Assembly: GCA_001310715.1 (NCBI GenBank)
Contig: BAXV01000019.1
Location: forward strand, 1-60,554
Reading direction: 5' to 3'
From: Pseudovibrio sp. JCM 19062
GTDB lineage: Bacteria; Pseudomonadota; Alphaproteobacteria; Rhizobiales; Stappiaceae
Length of the DNA stretch: 60,554 nucleotides
This document shows, one piece after another, positions 51,928-60,554 of this stretch (the stretch's first letter is position 1; every line of letters starts with the position of its first letter). Below the pieces are notes generated by a model that had not been told where the DNA came from, ran no database searches, and saw nothing but the letters and a program-made list of their open reading frames with translations. The position numbers were made by a program, and so were the translations under genes.

Positions 51928-52773
51928 ATGAGCACTCCCAAGATAGGTCTCGCCCTTGGTGGCGGAGGTGCCCGTGGGCTCTCCCATATTGTTGTCTTGC
52001 AAGCGCTTGATGACATGGGACTGACCCCGCACGCCATTACCGGCACCTCCATCGGCGCTTTGGTTGGCGCTGGATACGCGGGCGGCATGAGTGGGGATCA
52101 GCTGGAAGCATACACGCTGGAAACGCTCGGCGAGTGGAAGAAGGTGCTGGGCAAGCTGGTTGAGGTAAGTATGCCCAAGCGCTTTGCAGACTTGCTGGGC
52201 ACAGGCAGTAATTTTGGCCAGTTCAATTCCAAACGTGTGCTTGAGTCTTTGTAGGCGATGTGCTGAAAAACGACTTTTCAGAACTTTCCATCCCGTTCCA
52301 AGCGATTGCTGCTGACTACTACAAAGCCGAGGAAGTGCGTTTCTCAAAAGGTAGTCTGGTTGATGCGGTTGCTGCCAGTATTGCTATTCCATTTGTCTTC
52401 AAGCCCGTACACCTTAACAACACGGTGCTCATTGATGGCGGCGTTGTGAACCCGTTGCCCTTTGATGTGTTGCCCAGTGATTGTGACATCGTCATTGCTG
52501 TGGATGTGGTCGGCACGCCCAGAAAGCCCGAAAAGCGTAAGTCACCCAGTGCAACCGAGAGTGTATTTGGTGCAACCCAAATCCTGATGCAGACTATTTC
52601 TCAGGAAAAACTGAAAATGCGGCCACCGGATCTCTCGATTTTTCCGAATATTAAGCAATATCAAGTACTTGATTTTTTTAAAGGCGCGTGAGATTCTGGA
52701 AGATAGCGCAGGACTTCGTGAAGAGGTAAAGGTTGAGCTTGACCGAAAGATCGAGAACTACCTAATCTCATAG
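51928..52773 (+). CDS. Patatin-like phospholipase family protein
   Basis: A lipid acyl hydrolase with the oxyanion motif GGGGARGLSH, the nucleophile elbow GTSIGAL (GxSxG) and the catalytic aspartate in DGGVVNPLPFDVL. The start MSTPKIGLALGGGGARG at 51928 is standard for the RssA-like group. Frameshifts near 52253 and 52685 split it; the last piece ends KIENYLIS at 52773. About 281 residues. fdhD starts 15 bases later. There is no secretion signal, so it acts on cytoplasmic or membrane lipids. Confidence 0.87.
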
Positions 52774-52788
52774 GAAGAACAGAAAGAA

Positions 52789-53552
52789 GTGGAGTCCGGG
52801 TTGCCTATTTTGGACCCTGAGTGGCAAGCACCAATTGCCGATGACAGAAAGCTTCCTCCCGAAGTGCCCGTTGCGGTGACACTGAATGGAGAAGGCTTTG
52901 CTGTGTTTATGGCAACGCCGCGAGACCTAGAGGACTTCGCCGTTGGTTTCGCCATTAGCGAGACGATTGTTTCGGGCATTCAGGATGTTCAGGGCCTCAC
53001 CTTGCACGAGCATGGTAAGGAAGGGATCAGTGTCAATCTGGATATCGACGATGAACAGTTCTTCACCGCCATCAAGCGCAAGCGCTTGCTAACCGGAACG
53101 TCTGGTTGCGGCCTGTGCGGCTTGATAGTATCCGCGCTGCCTTACGCACGCTCACGCCACTGCCTCGGCAACCTGCTCCTAAAACGGAGAGCATCAGCAC
53201 CACGTTTGAGGCTATGCAGTCCAAGCAAACGCTCAATGGCATCTATGGTGGTGGCTTGCATGCGTCTGCCGTGTGCAGCGGGGATCAAATTCTGGCGGTG
53301 CGGGAAGATATTGGCCGTCACAATGCTATGGACAAGGCACTTGGCGCAGGCGCGCGGAGTGGTGAACCGGTTGATCTGGTGATCACAACAAGCCGGTGCA
53401 GCTCCGATTTGGTGCAAAAGGCCGTAAGTGCCCGTGTGGGCACCCTTGCAGTCATGGCAACGCCCAGCGATCTGGCTGTTAAATTGGCACGAGAGAACTG
53501 CTTAAACCTATTTAGCTGCAACCGCGGATACAGCTTCACCCGCTACAGCTAA
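52789..53552 (+). CDS. fdhD: Formate dehydrogenase accessory sulfurtransferase
   Basis: Transfers sulfur to the molybdenum cofactor of formate dehydrogenase. The active cysteines are in GTSGCGLCG; GIYGGGLHASAVC and REDIGRHNAMDKALG are signatures. The start is a GTG at 52789 with AGAAAGAA upstream. One frameshift near 53125 follows GTSGCGLCG; the C-terminus after LVQKAVSARVGTL may have a further shift, since its last 15 residues are not typical. About 254 residues. No formate dehydrogenase gene is in the window. Confidence 0.9.
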
Positions 53553-53711
53553 GGCCCCGTCAAGTTCATGGTGCTTCAAGAGCTGGAGGATTTGGGCAGA
53601 CTCACGGCCCCCTGCGGTATTACAGACTTACGGACCGCCACTGTGAGATCACATGGTCAGAAGCCTTTGAGGAAATCGGACAGGTCTCAGCCAGCATGAG
53701 CATTCGAGGGA

Positions 53712-54850
53712 TCATGATTTTGGCGGGTTTTCTGCCCTTTTGCAGGTGCCTTCGATCTCGGCAAAACCAATCAGCTTGTGCATGTAGGTAGGAGATCAAG
53801 TTTTTTTGCTGGTGACCCACTCGTCGTTGTAAAGCGTGTCCAGATAGCGCTCTCCACTGTCGCAAATGAGGGTGACGATGGAACCTTGTTCATGGTTTTG
53901 CATCATTTCCTTTGCCAGTGCCAGTGCACCATAAAGGTTCGTTCCGGTAGAACCTCCGCATTTGCGCAAGATAACCCCTTCCAGCCACCTGATCGTAGCG
54001 ATGCTCGCTGCGTCGGGGATGTCGATCATCCGGTCGATCACGTCGGGTATGAAAGATGGCTCAACTCTTGGCCTGCCGATGCCTTCAATCAGGGAGGGCT
54101 TGTTTCTGGTGATGCTGGGGTCTCTGGTGCGGTAATACTCGTGAAACACCGAGTTTTCCGGATCAACCACGCAGAGCTCCGTGTTGGCATAGTCTTCCGT
54201 ATGGACCTGATGTAACGGCCAATGGTGGCGGTCGTGCCTCCTGTGCCAGCGCTCATGACAACCCATCTGGGGGACGGAAAACGCTCAAGCTTCATCTGCG
54301 AGAACAGGCTTTGCGCGATGTTGTTGTTGCCACGCCAGTCGGTGGCCCGCTCGGCATAAGTGAACTGGTCCACGTAATGACCGCCAATTTCCGCTGCAAG
54401 CCGCTCCGCTTCCCTGTAGATCTGACAGGGTTCCACCAGATGCACCTTTCCGCCCAGCGCTTCAACCTCGCGGATTTTTTTGGTTGCGGTTGCCTTGGGG
54501 GCGACGGCGACAAACGGGTTTCCAACAAGCTGCGCAAAGTAGGCTTCCGAAATCGCCGTTGAGCCGGAGGAGGCTTCCACAATCGGCATGCCTTCCCGGA
54601 TCCATCCGTTACAGATGCCGTAAAGAATGAGAGAGCGGGCCAGCCGGTGTTTGAGGCTGCCGCTTGGGTGGGTGCTTTCGTCCTTGAGGTAGAGGTCAAT
54701 ACCCGCATTGGTGAGCTTGGGAATATTCAGCTTTATCAGGTGGGTGTCCGCAGAGCGCCGGTAGTCGGCCTCGATGTTCTTGATGGCCTGCAGCGCCCAC
54801 GCCCTTCCCGAGGGGTTTTGGTGATTTGTGTGGCTGTTGCATTCAAGCAT
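53712..54850 (-). CDS. PLP-dependent cysteine synthase-like enzyme
   Basis: A fold-type II PLP enzyme. The Schiff-base lysine is in [17 protein letters not shown], the phosphate-binding loop is [13 protein letters not shown], and the C-terminal serine region is [15 protein letters not shown]. It resembles a rhizobial relative of CysK/CysM; the exact substrate (O-acetylserine or another beta-substituted amino acid) is uncertain. Frameshifts near 54215 and 53795 split it; correction ends [19 protein letters not shown] then NPPKS at 53712. About 380 residues. Convergent with fdhD, 160 bases apart. Confidence 0.8.
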
Positions 54851-54883
54851 AGACGTACCTGATCCGCTGTTGCTTTTTTTCTC

Positions 54884-54897
54884 AGCAAGTATACCCG
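54884..54897 (-). promoter_or_regulatory. Shared box CGGGTATACTTGCT upstream of cysteine-synthase-like gene
   Basis: Exact second copy of the word at 46856-46869, here about 38 bases before the gene start, with TATACT as a possible -10. Confidence 0.4.
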
Positions 54898-55010
54898 CTG
54901 CGTTGCCAGTGAGATGGATCGATCTTTCCGTTACAAAACAGAGAGTTAAGCAGAGCGTGCAAATGGGAGGGTTTGGGTAAAAGAAATGTAGGGCAATGGC
55001 TGCGTGTGGG

Positions 55011-55751
55011 TTAGTTCCGCACTCCCTCAGCAGCCCTGCATTGAGCGCGGTATTGCGAGGGTGTCAGGCCGAAGTGTTTTTTTGAAGATGTTTGTGAAGG
55101 AGGATGCGTTTTCGTAGCCAACCTGAAAGCTGATGGATGCGATGGATTGACTGGAAGATCTGAGCAGGCCCAGTGCTTTGTCCAGACGCATTTCCAGCTG
55201 CAGTTGTTTCGGGGATTTACCGAAGGATGCTTTCAGTTTCTTTTGCAGGCTGCTGACCGAATACCCTCCTCCCTTGCAAGCTCCGAGATCCTGGTGCGTG
55301 CGGTGAGCTGCGCTTTGATGTTGTGTAGCCTTTCGCCAGTGGCACTCGGCTCAGTGCCTCGGCCTGTTGCCAGTTCGAGGGCTGTGTTCAGAATGGAGGA
55401 AGCACCACTTGCATCCGTCTTGAACGTATCAGTGAGCGAGGCGACGAAGTTCAGGTAGTTGAGCGCCAGAGGGGACAGATCAAGTTGGCTGTCGTGGGCA
55501 TTGCGGAAGAAGCGGGAGACGGCTGCTTTGTCGCTGACGTCGATAATGAGAAAACGGCTGCCGGATGTGGTTTCGCTGTCGTGCAGGGTTTCGGGCGCGA
55601 TGAGACCAACGGAGCCCACCTTCAGCTCCTTGAAGCGGCCACCGATCTCGATATGCATCTCGCCCCGAAGCGGAATAACGGCCTGTGCGAACCCGTGGCG
55701 GTGCCCGAGTTCCAACCGGTCATATTCGCGGATAACAGCTTGAAACGACAT
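55011..55751 (-). CDS. AraC family transcriptional regulator
   Basis: An N-terminal cupin-like sensing half ([20 protein letters not shown]) and a C-terminal AraC double helix-turn-helix ending [20 protein letters not shown] then [12 protein letters not shown]. Frameshifts lie near 55255 and 55085. About 247 residues. It diverges from an EamA exporter gene, 228 bases apart, so it probably controls that transporter; the ligand is unknown. Confidence 0.85.
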
Positions 55752-55980
55752 GTTCTGCTTCCAGATCTCAACTCATCGTGCGTTTGCTTGTTACGTGGAC
55801 TGATCCATAAGGGATACAGCGTAGGCGTATAAATCTCAAAAAGAAAATCAGTTTCCTGATTTGCCTAAGTGCAAATGGTTGGAGATAGGGCATGATCTGT
55901 CGTGCTTTACCGGAAGCTTCGGCAAAGCAGTGGCATCTTTGGGGCTCCTTACTCCTCGTTTGTTCAGGTGGACTTTTTAC

Positions 55981-56869
55981 ATGTTACAGAACCAGACAGC
56001 TGGGAAAACAAGCGCGGCGACCATGATCGGGAGTATCTCTGTTGTTTTATGGGGCACCCTTGCGGTCCTCACCAAACTTACGGGAGATCAGTTTCCCCCA
56101 TTCCAGCTGCTCGCCATGACGTTTACGGTCGCAACCATAACGCTTTCCGGAAAATTGCTGAGCGGGAGGCTAATCTGCGGTCGGCTTTCAAGTTGCCCTT
56201 CTCCGCCTGGTTGTTGGGTGTGGGCGGCCTGTTTGGTTTCCATGCACTTTATTTCGTTGCTCTGCAGAATGCACCTGCGGTTGAGGCCGGCTGATCGCCT
56301 ATATCTGGCCGCTGCTTATTGTGCTCTTTTCAGCGTTCTTGCCCGGTGAGATGATCAGCAAATGGCACATTTCAGGAGCATTTGTCGCGCTGGCTGGCTA
56401 TTGGGTTCTGCTGGGATGGGACACATCTTCGGGCAATCTGCGGTGGGAGTATTTGATCGGTTATCTGGCCGCTGCAGGGTGTGCATTGATCTGGTCCAGC
56501 TACTCCGTGCTGAGCCGTTTGATCAAGAACACCTCCTCTGATGCGGTGATTGGTTATTGTGCTTTGACCGCCGTATTTGGTTGGCTCTCTCATTTCCTCT
56601 GGGAGACAACAGCAGTTCCTGCCGATCTCACACAAGTCATTGCTGTGATTGGCTTGGGTTTGGGTCCCGTGGGGATCGCGTTTTATACGTGGGATTTTGG
56701 AGTGAAACACGGCAATGTGCAGCTGCTCGGCGTGCTTGCCTATGGTGCGCCGTTGATCTCGACACTCCTGCTGATCGTGTTTGGTGAAGGCACTCTTGCA
56801 ACCAATATTGTGATCGCTGCGCTGGCTATCGCAGGTGGGTCCTTGATTGCCGCAAAGCCGACGGCTTAG
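55981..56869 (+). CDS. EamA/DMT family transporter (aromatic amino acid exporter-like)
   Basis: Ten membrane helices in two EamA halves: ISVVLWGTLAVLTKLTGDQF at the start, IAYIWPLLIVLFSAFLPGE in the middle and APLISTLLLIVFGEGTL near the end. The YIWP block is common in YddG-like aromatic amino acid exporters. Frameshifts near 56150 and 56293 split it. About 297 residues. AGGTGG lies 11 bases before the ATG. It is divergent from the AraC gene. Confidence 0.85.
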
Positions 56870-56890
56870 GAGGGTTGTGAAGCAAGAGCC

Positions 56891-57946
56891 TCATTTGTTT
56901 TTCATCTTTATGATCAGTGTTGCGGCTTCTATCTTTGCAAGGCTCAACTGCTCAGTTGTCAGAGCTTGAGCGACTTCCTCTCGCCTTTGCAATGCCGTTG
57001 CGCTTCCAGATGTTGCAGCGAGCGAAAGCCAAGCGTAGGCGGCTTTGTAATCCTGCGGCATTCCCATGCCGCTTGCATGGAGTGCTCCCAGATTAATCTG
57101 CGCTGCACGTGCCCCTGCGCCGCAGCCATGCGCAACCATATTGCAGCTTCCTGATAATCTTGCTCCACCCCCTGCCCATTGGCGAGCATGATGCCAAGAT
57201 TAAGCTGGCTGGTGCATTCCCTTGTTCAGCTGAAAGGCGATACCACTTTGCAGCTTCGGCGAAATCCTGCGGCACACCGTTGCCCTTCTGGTACAAAAAA
57301 AACCAAGGCTAAGTTGAGCGGCTTCAAAACCTTGCTCTGCGGCGAGGCGATAAAGGTTTGCGGCCTCACGGTAATTTTGTGGTACGCCCCGGCCCTCGGC
57401 GTACATGGTTCCAAGATTGGTTTGGGCAGTCACATGACCTTGCTTCGCAGCTAACTGATAGAATCTTACCGCCTCAGCATTGTCTTGAAGAAAGCCAAAT
57501 CCCTTTTCGTGCATGAGACCGAGATTGTATTGTGCCTCAGCTAGACCCTGCCCTGCTGCCAACCGAAACCATTTTGCTGCTTCTGCATAATTCTGCGGCC
57601 TGCCATCTCCGCGGAAGTTCAGAGTTCCCAGGCTGTTTTGTGCTCTGGCGTGCCGCTTATCTGCAGCAAGGCGATACCACTCGCTGGCTTCAGTCAGGTC
57701 TTTCTCAAAAACTACTCCATGCGCGTACAGGCTTCCCATGATAAAATAGAAGCCGGTCCGCGCACGCCCCATCTCCTCCTCCATCCTTTGAAGGTGAGGC
57801 TCTGGTATATGGAACACCGAAAGCCCCAACAAAGAGGCTAAGACGGCACCAAATACCAATATCAGATAGCGCGCTGCATGTTCTCTTCCTGAATCAAACA
57901 TTTGAAATGCGACCAGACTCAACAAGAGCAATAGTAAACACCGCAC
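56891..57946 (-). CDS. Membrane-anchored Sel1-repeat protein
   Basis: An N-terminal membrane segment (YLILVFGAVLASLLGLSVF) is followed by about seven Sel1 (TPR-like) repeats of 36 residues, such as AQNSLGTLNFRGDGRPQNYA and AQYNLGLMHEKGFGFLQDNA, and a polar end. Such proteins scaffold other proteins at the envelope. Frameshifts near 57297, 57190 and 57080 lie in the later repeats. The start is a GTG at 57946 or the ATG at 57901; neither has a clear ribosome site. It follows tadA, 45 bases downstream. Confidence 0.8.
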
Positions 57947-57990
57947 GTGGGAGCGCTATCTGAGGAAAGGTAGGGCCGAAATTGACATTG

Positions 57991-58453
57991 TTAATCCCGC
58001 TTCCCCTGAAAAAAAACGCCTTCAGCATTGCGGCGGAATCGGCTTCGGCCAGGCCGGAGTAGACGTCGGGGGTGTGGTGGCAAGTGGGGGAGGAGTAGAA
58101 GCGGACGCCGTGGTCTACGCCGCCGCCTTTGGCATCCCCTGCTCCGTAGTAGAGCCTGCGGATGCGGGCGAAGGAGATTGCGGCGGCACACATTGGGCAT
58201 GGTTCCAGCGTCACGTACAGATCGCAGCCTTCCAAGCGCTGGGAGGCAAGTTGCTTTCCCGCTTCGCGGATAGCCAGCACTTCTGCGTGGGCGGTGGGAT
58301 CGTTCAGCTCCAGCGTGCGGTTGCCGGCGGATGACAGAACTTTTCCATCCTTGACGACAACGCAGCCGATGGGGACTTCGCCGCGTGTTTCTGCTGCGCG
58401 GCTTCCTCCAGCGCCAGATCCATGTAATTGGACTTCAATGTGGGTGTCTTCAT
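57991..58453 (-). CDS. tadA: tRNA-specific adenosine deaminase
   Basis: Deaminates A34 of tRNA-Arg(ACG) to inosine. The zinc motif is TAHAEVLAI and EPCPMCAAAI. The start MKTPTLKSNYMDLALEEA at 58453 is typical. A frameshift near 58398 and a run of eight A at 58009-58016 (six would fit) change the ends; the corrected C-terminus is LKAFFQGKRD at 57991. About 153 residues. Essential in most bacteria, so the breaks are probably not real. Confidence 0.93.
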
Positions 58454-58931
58454 GTGCGTCAAGCTAGTGCGTCTCACTGAGAAGTGGAAGCCGATTTTTC
58501 CGAAAAAGACATGCAAAACCGTAGATAACACGGTGCATCACGCAGGGTTTGCCTGTCTGCTGCGTTTGGATTGCCGCCAAGCAGTGCTCCTTTGTCAATG
58601 CAGTTGTGTGGTTGATTTAGCAAATTTGAAAAAAAATCCCACCATCTGCTTTTGCCCCTTTGCCAACGGACGCTGCTTAGGTTATGACCGTGCCTAGAAC
58701 ACGAGCGCGTTTTGAAAGCATTCACGCGGCGTGGGTAGACTTCTTTTTTGAGCGAATTCTTGTCGTCTGATTGTTTCCAATCAAACCGAGCGCGCTCTAA
58801 CGACATTCGAATATTGTGTGGCATCTGGCAGACTGCTGGGCAGCCAAGGCGGTGACGCCTATGCGAGCTCATCCAGTGTATCTGATCAGAGTGTAGAAAG
58901 TTAAAGGCCCCGGTTCGCCGGGCAAGAGCCA
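58454..58931. other. Intergenic region tadA / rluB
   Basis: The 478 bases between the divergent tadA and rluB genes hold repeat copy B (58469-58514) beside tadA and a CCCGG-TTCG-CCGGG hairpin (58909-58922) ten bases before the rluB start. No protein-like frame was found; the long minus-strand open frame here is antisense to rluB. Confidence 0.55.
58469..58514 (+). repeat. Dispersed intergenic palindromic repeat, copy B
   Basis: Begins GCGTCTC and ends GACATGC, its near-inverse, with the centre GAGAAGTGGAAGCCGATTTT. It shares the core with copy A at 40997-41031. Located between divergent tadA and rluB. Confidence 0.55.
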
Positions 58932-60554
58932 ATGAAAAACAGCGGTAAAAAAAACCAACTAGCTCCCCCCGCAAATCCGGCGAGCAGACCAAAAAAATCC
59001 TCCGGCGAAAAAAAAGCAGAATCAGACAGTGACCGTTTCGGGCGAACGCATTGCCAAGGCAATGGCGCGTGCTGGTCTGTGCTCTCGCCGTGAAGCAGAA
59101 GGCTGGATTGAAGCAGGCCGTGTCAGCGTTAATGGCACTGTGCTGGAAACCCCAGCCTTTACCGTGACCCAGAAAGACAAGGTTATCGTTGACGGCAAGC
59201 CTTTGCCGACCCGCGAGCGGACCCGTCTGTGGCTCCTCCACAAACCACGGGGCACAGTCACCACCAACAAAGACCCTGAGGGTCGTAAGACTGTCTTTGA
59301 CATTCTGCCATCTGACATGCCGCGCGTTGTGACTGTTGGTCGTCTGGATATCAACACCGAAGGTCTGCTGCTGCTGACCAATGATGGTGGCCTTTCCCGC
59401 GTGATTGAATTGCCTGCCACTGGCTGGCTGCGCCGCTACCGCGTGCGCGCCTATGGTAAAGTGACTCAAGAGCAGCTGGATGCCTGAAAGACGGTGTTGC
59501 CATTGACGGTGTTCTTTACGGCGCTATTGAAGCGACGCTGGACACAGAAAAAGGTGATAACGTTTGGCTGACCATTGGCCTGCGTGAAGGTAAGAACCGC
59601 GAAGTTAAGCGTATTCTTGAGCATCTCGATCTTTCCGTGAACCGTTTGATCCGTATTTCCTTTGGCCCATTCCAGCTTGGCGACCTCGGTGATAGTGAGG
59701 TGCAGGAAATTCGTGGCCGTGTGCTGCGTGATCAGCTGGGCGAACGCCTCGTTACCGAAGCAGATCTGGACTTTGACGCGCCTATCGTCAATCAGATGGA
59801 TACACGGACGAGCAAACAAAACGAGCAGAAGAAGAAAAGAAAGTCTTCTGGTGGGGCTGGTGCTGGCTGGATCAGCGCCAAGGATGCGGCAGCTGTTCTT
59901 GCCAAGAACAAAAGCAAGCCGGTTCGTCAGGACAGAGACAAGAAGGATGGCGAGGGCTCCGAGCAGAACCCGTTTGGCGACCGCAAGCGCATTGGCGTGA
60001 AGCCACCTTTGGTGACCGCAAACCAGCTGAAGGCCGCGGCGAGCGCAAGTCCTTTGGTGATCGGGACCGTGGTGAGCGCAAGCCATTCGGTGATCGGGAT
60101 CGTGGTGAGCGTAAGCCATTTGGTGACCGGGATCGCGGTGAGCGCAAGTCATTCGGTGACCGGGATCGTCAGGCTGGACCATCGCGTTATGGCAGCAACG
60201 AACGTGGTGCTTATGGCAAACCCCGCCGTGTCTTCAGTGCAGATGGCAGCGTAGATACCTACACTCCAAGTTTTGACGATGACGATAGCAGGCAGAACGC
60301 TGCGAAGCGCAAGCCGGAAGAGCGTCGTTTTGGAACCCGCACCAAACGCGGTGATTTCGACCTTGCTCATGGTGGCAAGAAACGCACCACTGAGCAGATG
60401 CTCCTAAACGTGACGACCGTCGCGGTGGTGGCTTCAACCCGGCAGACAATGCCGGCTATTCTGGCGATACTGGCCCGACACAGGGTGAACGTCGCTTCTC
60501 CAACCGTCGCCCTCGCGATGAGGCGCAGTCCGATGAAAAGCGCGGTGGTTTCAA
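58932..60554 (+). CDS. RluB-type 23S rRNA pseudouridine synthase with repetitive tail (3' end outside window)
   Basis: Isomerises uridine in the 23S rRNA peptidyl-transferase region. A lysine-rich N-terminus leads to an S4 domain ([20 protein letters not shown]) and a catalytic domain with the nucleophile aspartate in [19 protein letters not shown] and [17 protein letters not shown]. After about residue 290 comes a basic RG-rich tail with four 11-residue repeats ([11 protein letters not shown]). Frameshifts lie near 59020, 59485, 59995 and 60400. The start is the ATG at 58932; the protein runs past the right edge. Confidence 0.9.
60035..60166 (+). repeat. Four tandem 33-bp repeats in the rluB tail
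   Basis: Four 33-base units (60035, 60068, 60101, 60134), each encoding R-G-E-R-K-(S/P)-F-G-D-R-D, differ only at a few third positions and one codon. They extend the RG-rich tail of the pseudouridine synthase and are likely to vary in number between strains. Confidence 0.9.

Noticed and set aside
53567..53712. Possible mobA start ([11 protein letters not shown]) downstream of fdhD on the plus strand
   Set aside because: mobA often follows fdhD, but here only a few residues match and the rest is antisense to the corrected C-terminus of the cysteine-synthase-like gene.
58474..59469. A 331-codon minus-strand open frame opposite rluB
   Set aside because: It lies across the conserved RluB S4 and catalytic domains on the other strand and reads as non-protein.

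Overview
The window reads as chromosomal DNA of an alphaproteobacterium of the order Hyphomicrobiales (Rhizobiales), possibly of Pseudovibrio/Stappiaceae type. The reasons are a tandem glycine riboswitch before gcvT-H-PA-PB, the ctaC-D-B-coxF-G-E-DUF983-SURF1 oxidase cluster, IalB, DUF2093, DUF4170 and DUF6101 proteins, a pmbA-cysQ-DUF4170-DUF374-waaA-lpxK lipid A/Kdo cluster, and copies of a palindromic intergenic repeat typical of the order. The genus is a guess. I see no prophage, insertion sequence, CRISPR array, tRNA or rRNA. Nearly every gene is core or ordinary accessory metabolism.

Most genes carry one or more apparent frameshifts, including ones that should be essential (thrB, thrC, waaA, lpxK, ctaD, tadA). 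The two reading frames always join into a complete family-length protein. Where the correct reading can be deduced, short G/C runs have lost a base or A/T runs have gained one or two. I read this as sequencing error, so these genes are listed as single CDSs from first start to last stop, with shift positions given. They are not called pseudogenes.

Layout. 0-3.4 kb: start of tyrS, a HAD hydrolase, and two convergent surface-polysaccharide glycosyltransferases (GT11, GT61). 3.6-8.7 kb: the glycine cleavage operon with its riboswitch. 8.8-12.9 kb: a lipoprotein, then ispH-thrB-rnhA-diacylglycerol kinase. 13-17.6 kb: PilZ protein, DD-carboxypeptidase and a membrane EAL phosphodiesterase with a degenerate GGDEF, a c-di-GMP neighbourhood. 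17.7-21.9 kb: rimJ-like acetyltransferase, M16 protease, thrC and YqgE. 22-23.6 kb: DsbD-type thiol protein and peroxiredoxin. 23.7-30.7 kb: cytochrome aa3 oxidase and its assembly factors, with a hidden small ORF between ctaD and ctaB and an FNR/FixK-like box upstream. 31-35 kb: IalB, DinB, TldD and a transglutaminase with a MerR-type promoter. 35-41 kb: two tandem CPA2 antiporters, then merR-MATE. 41-48.7 kb: lipid A/Kdo genes, CysQ, PmbA, DUF6101 and UbiA. 48.7-54.9 kb: GNAT, purD, a candidate small RNA, a LuxR solo, patatin, fdhD and a cysteine-synthase-like enzyme. 55-60.5 kb: AraC/EamA pair, Sel1-repeat protein, tadA and an RluB-type pseudouridine synthase with a repetitive basic tail running off the window.

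The most interesting non-coding signals are the candidate small RNA at 50702-50868 (promoter, stem-loops, perfect terminator), the MerR-type promoter at 34941-34971, the 46-codon ORF that bridges ctaD and ctaB, the FNR box and inverted repeat before ctaC, and the operator-like dyad between luxR and the patatin gene. I found no convincing wholly new multi-gene system.
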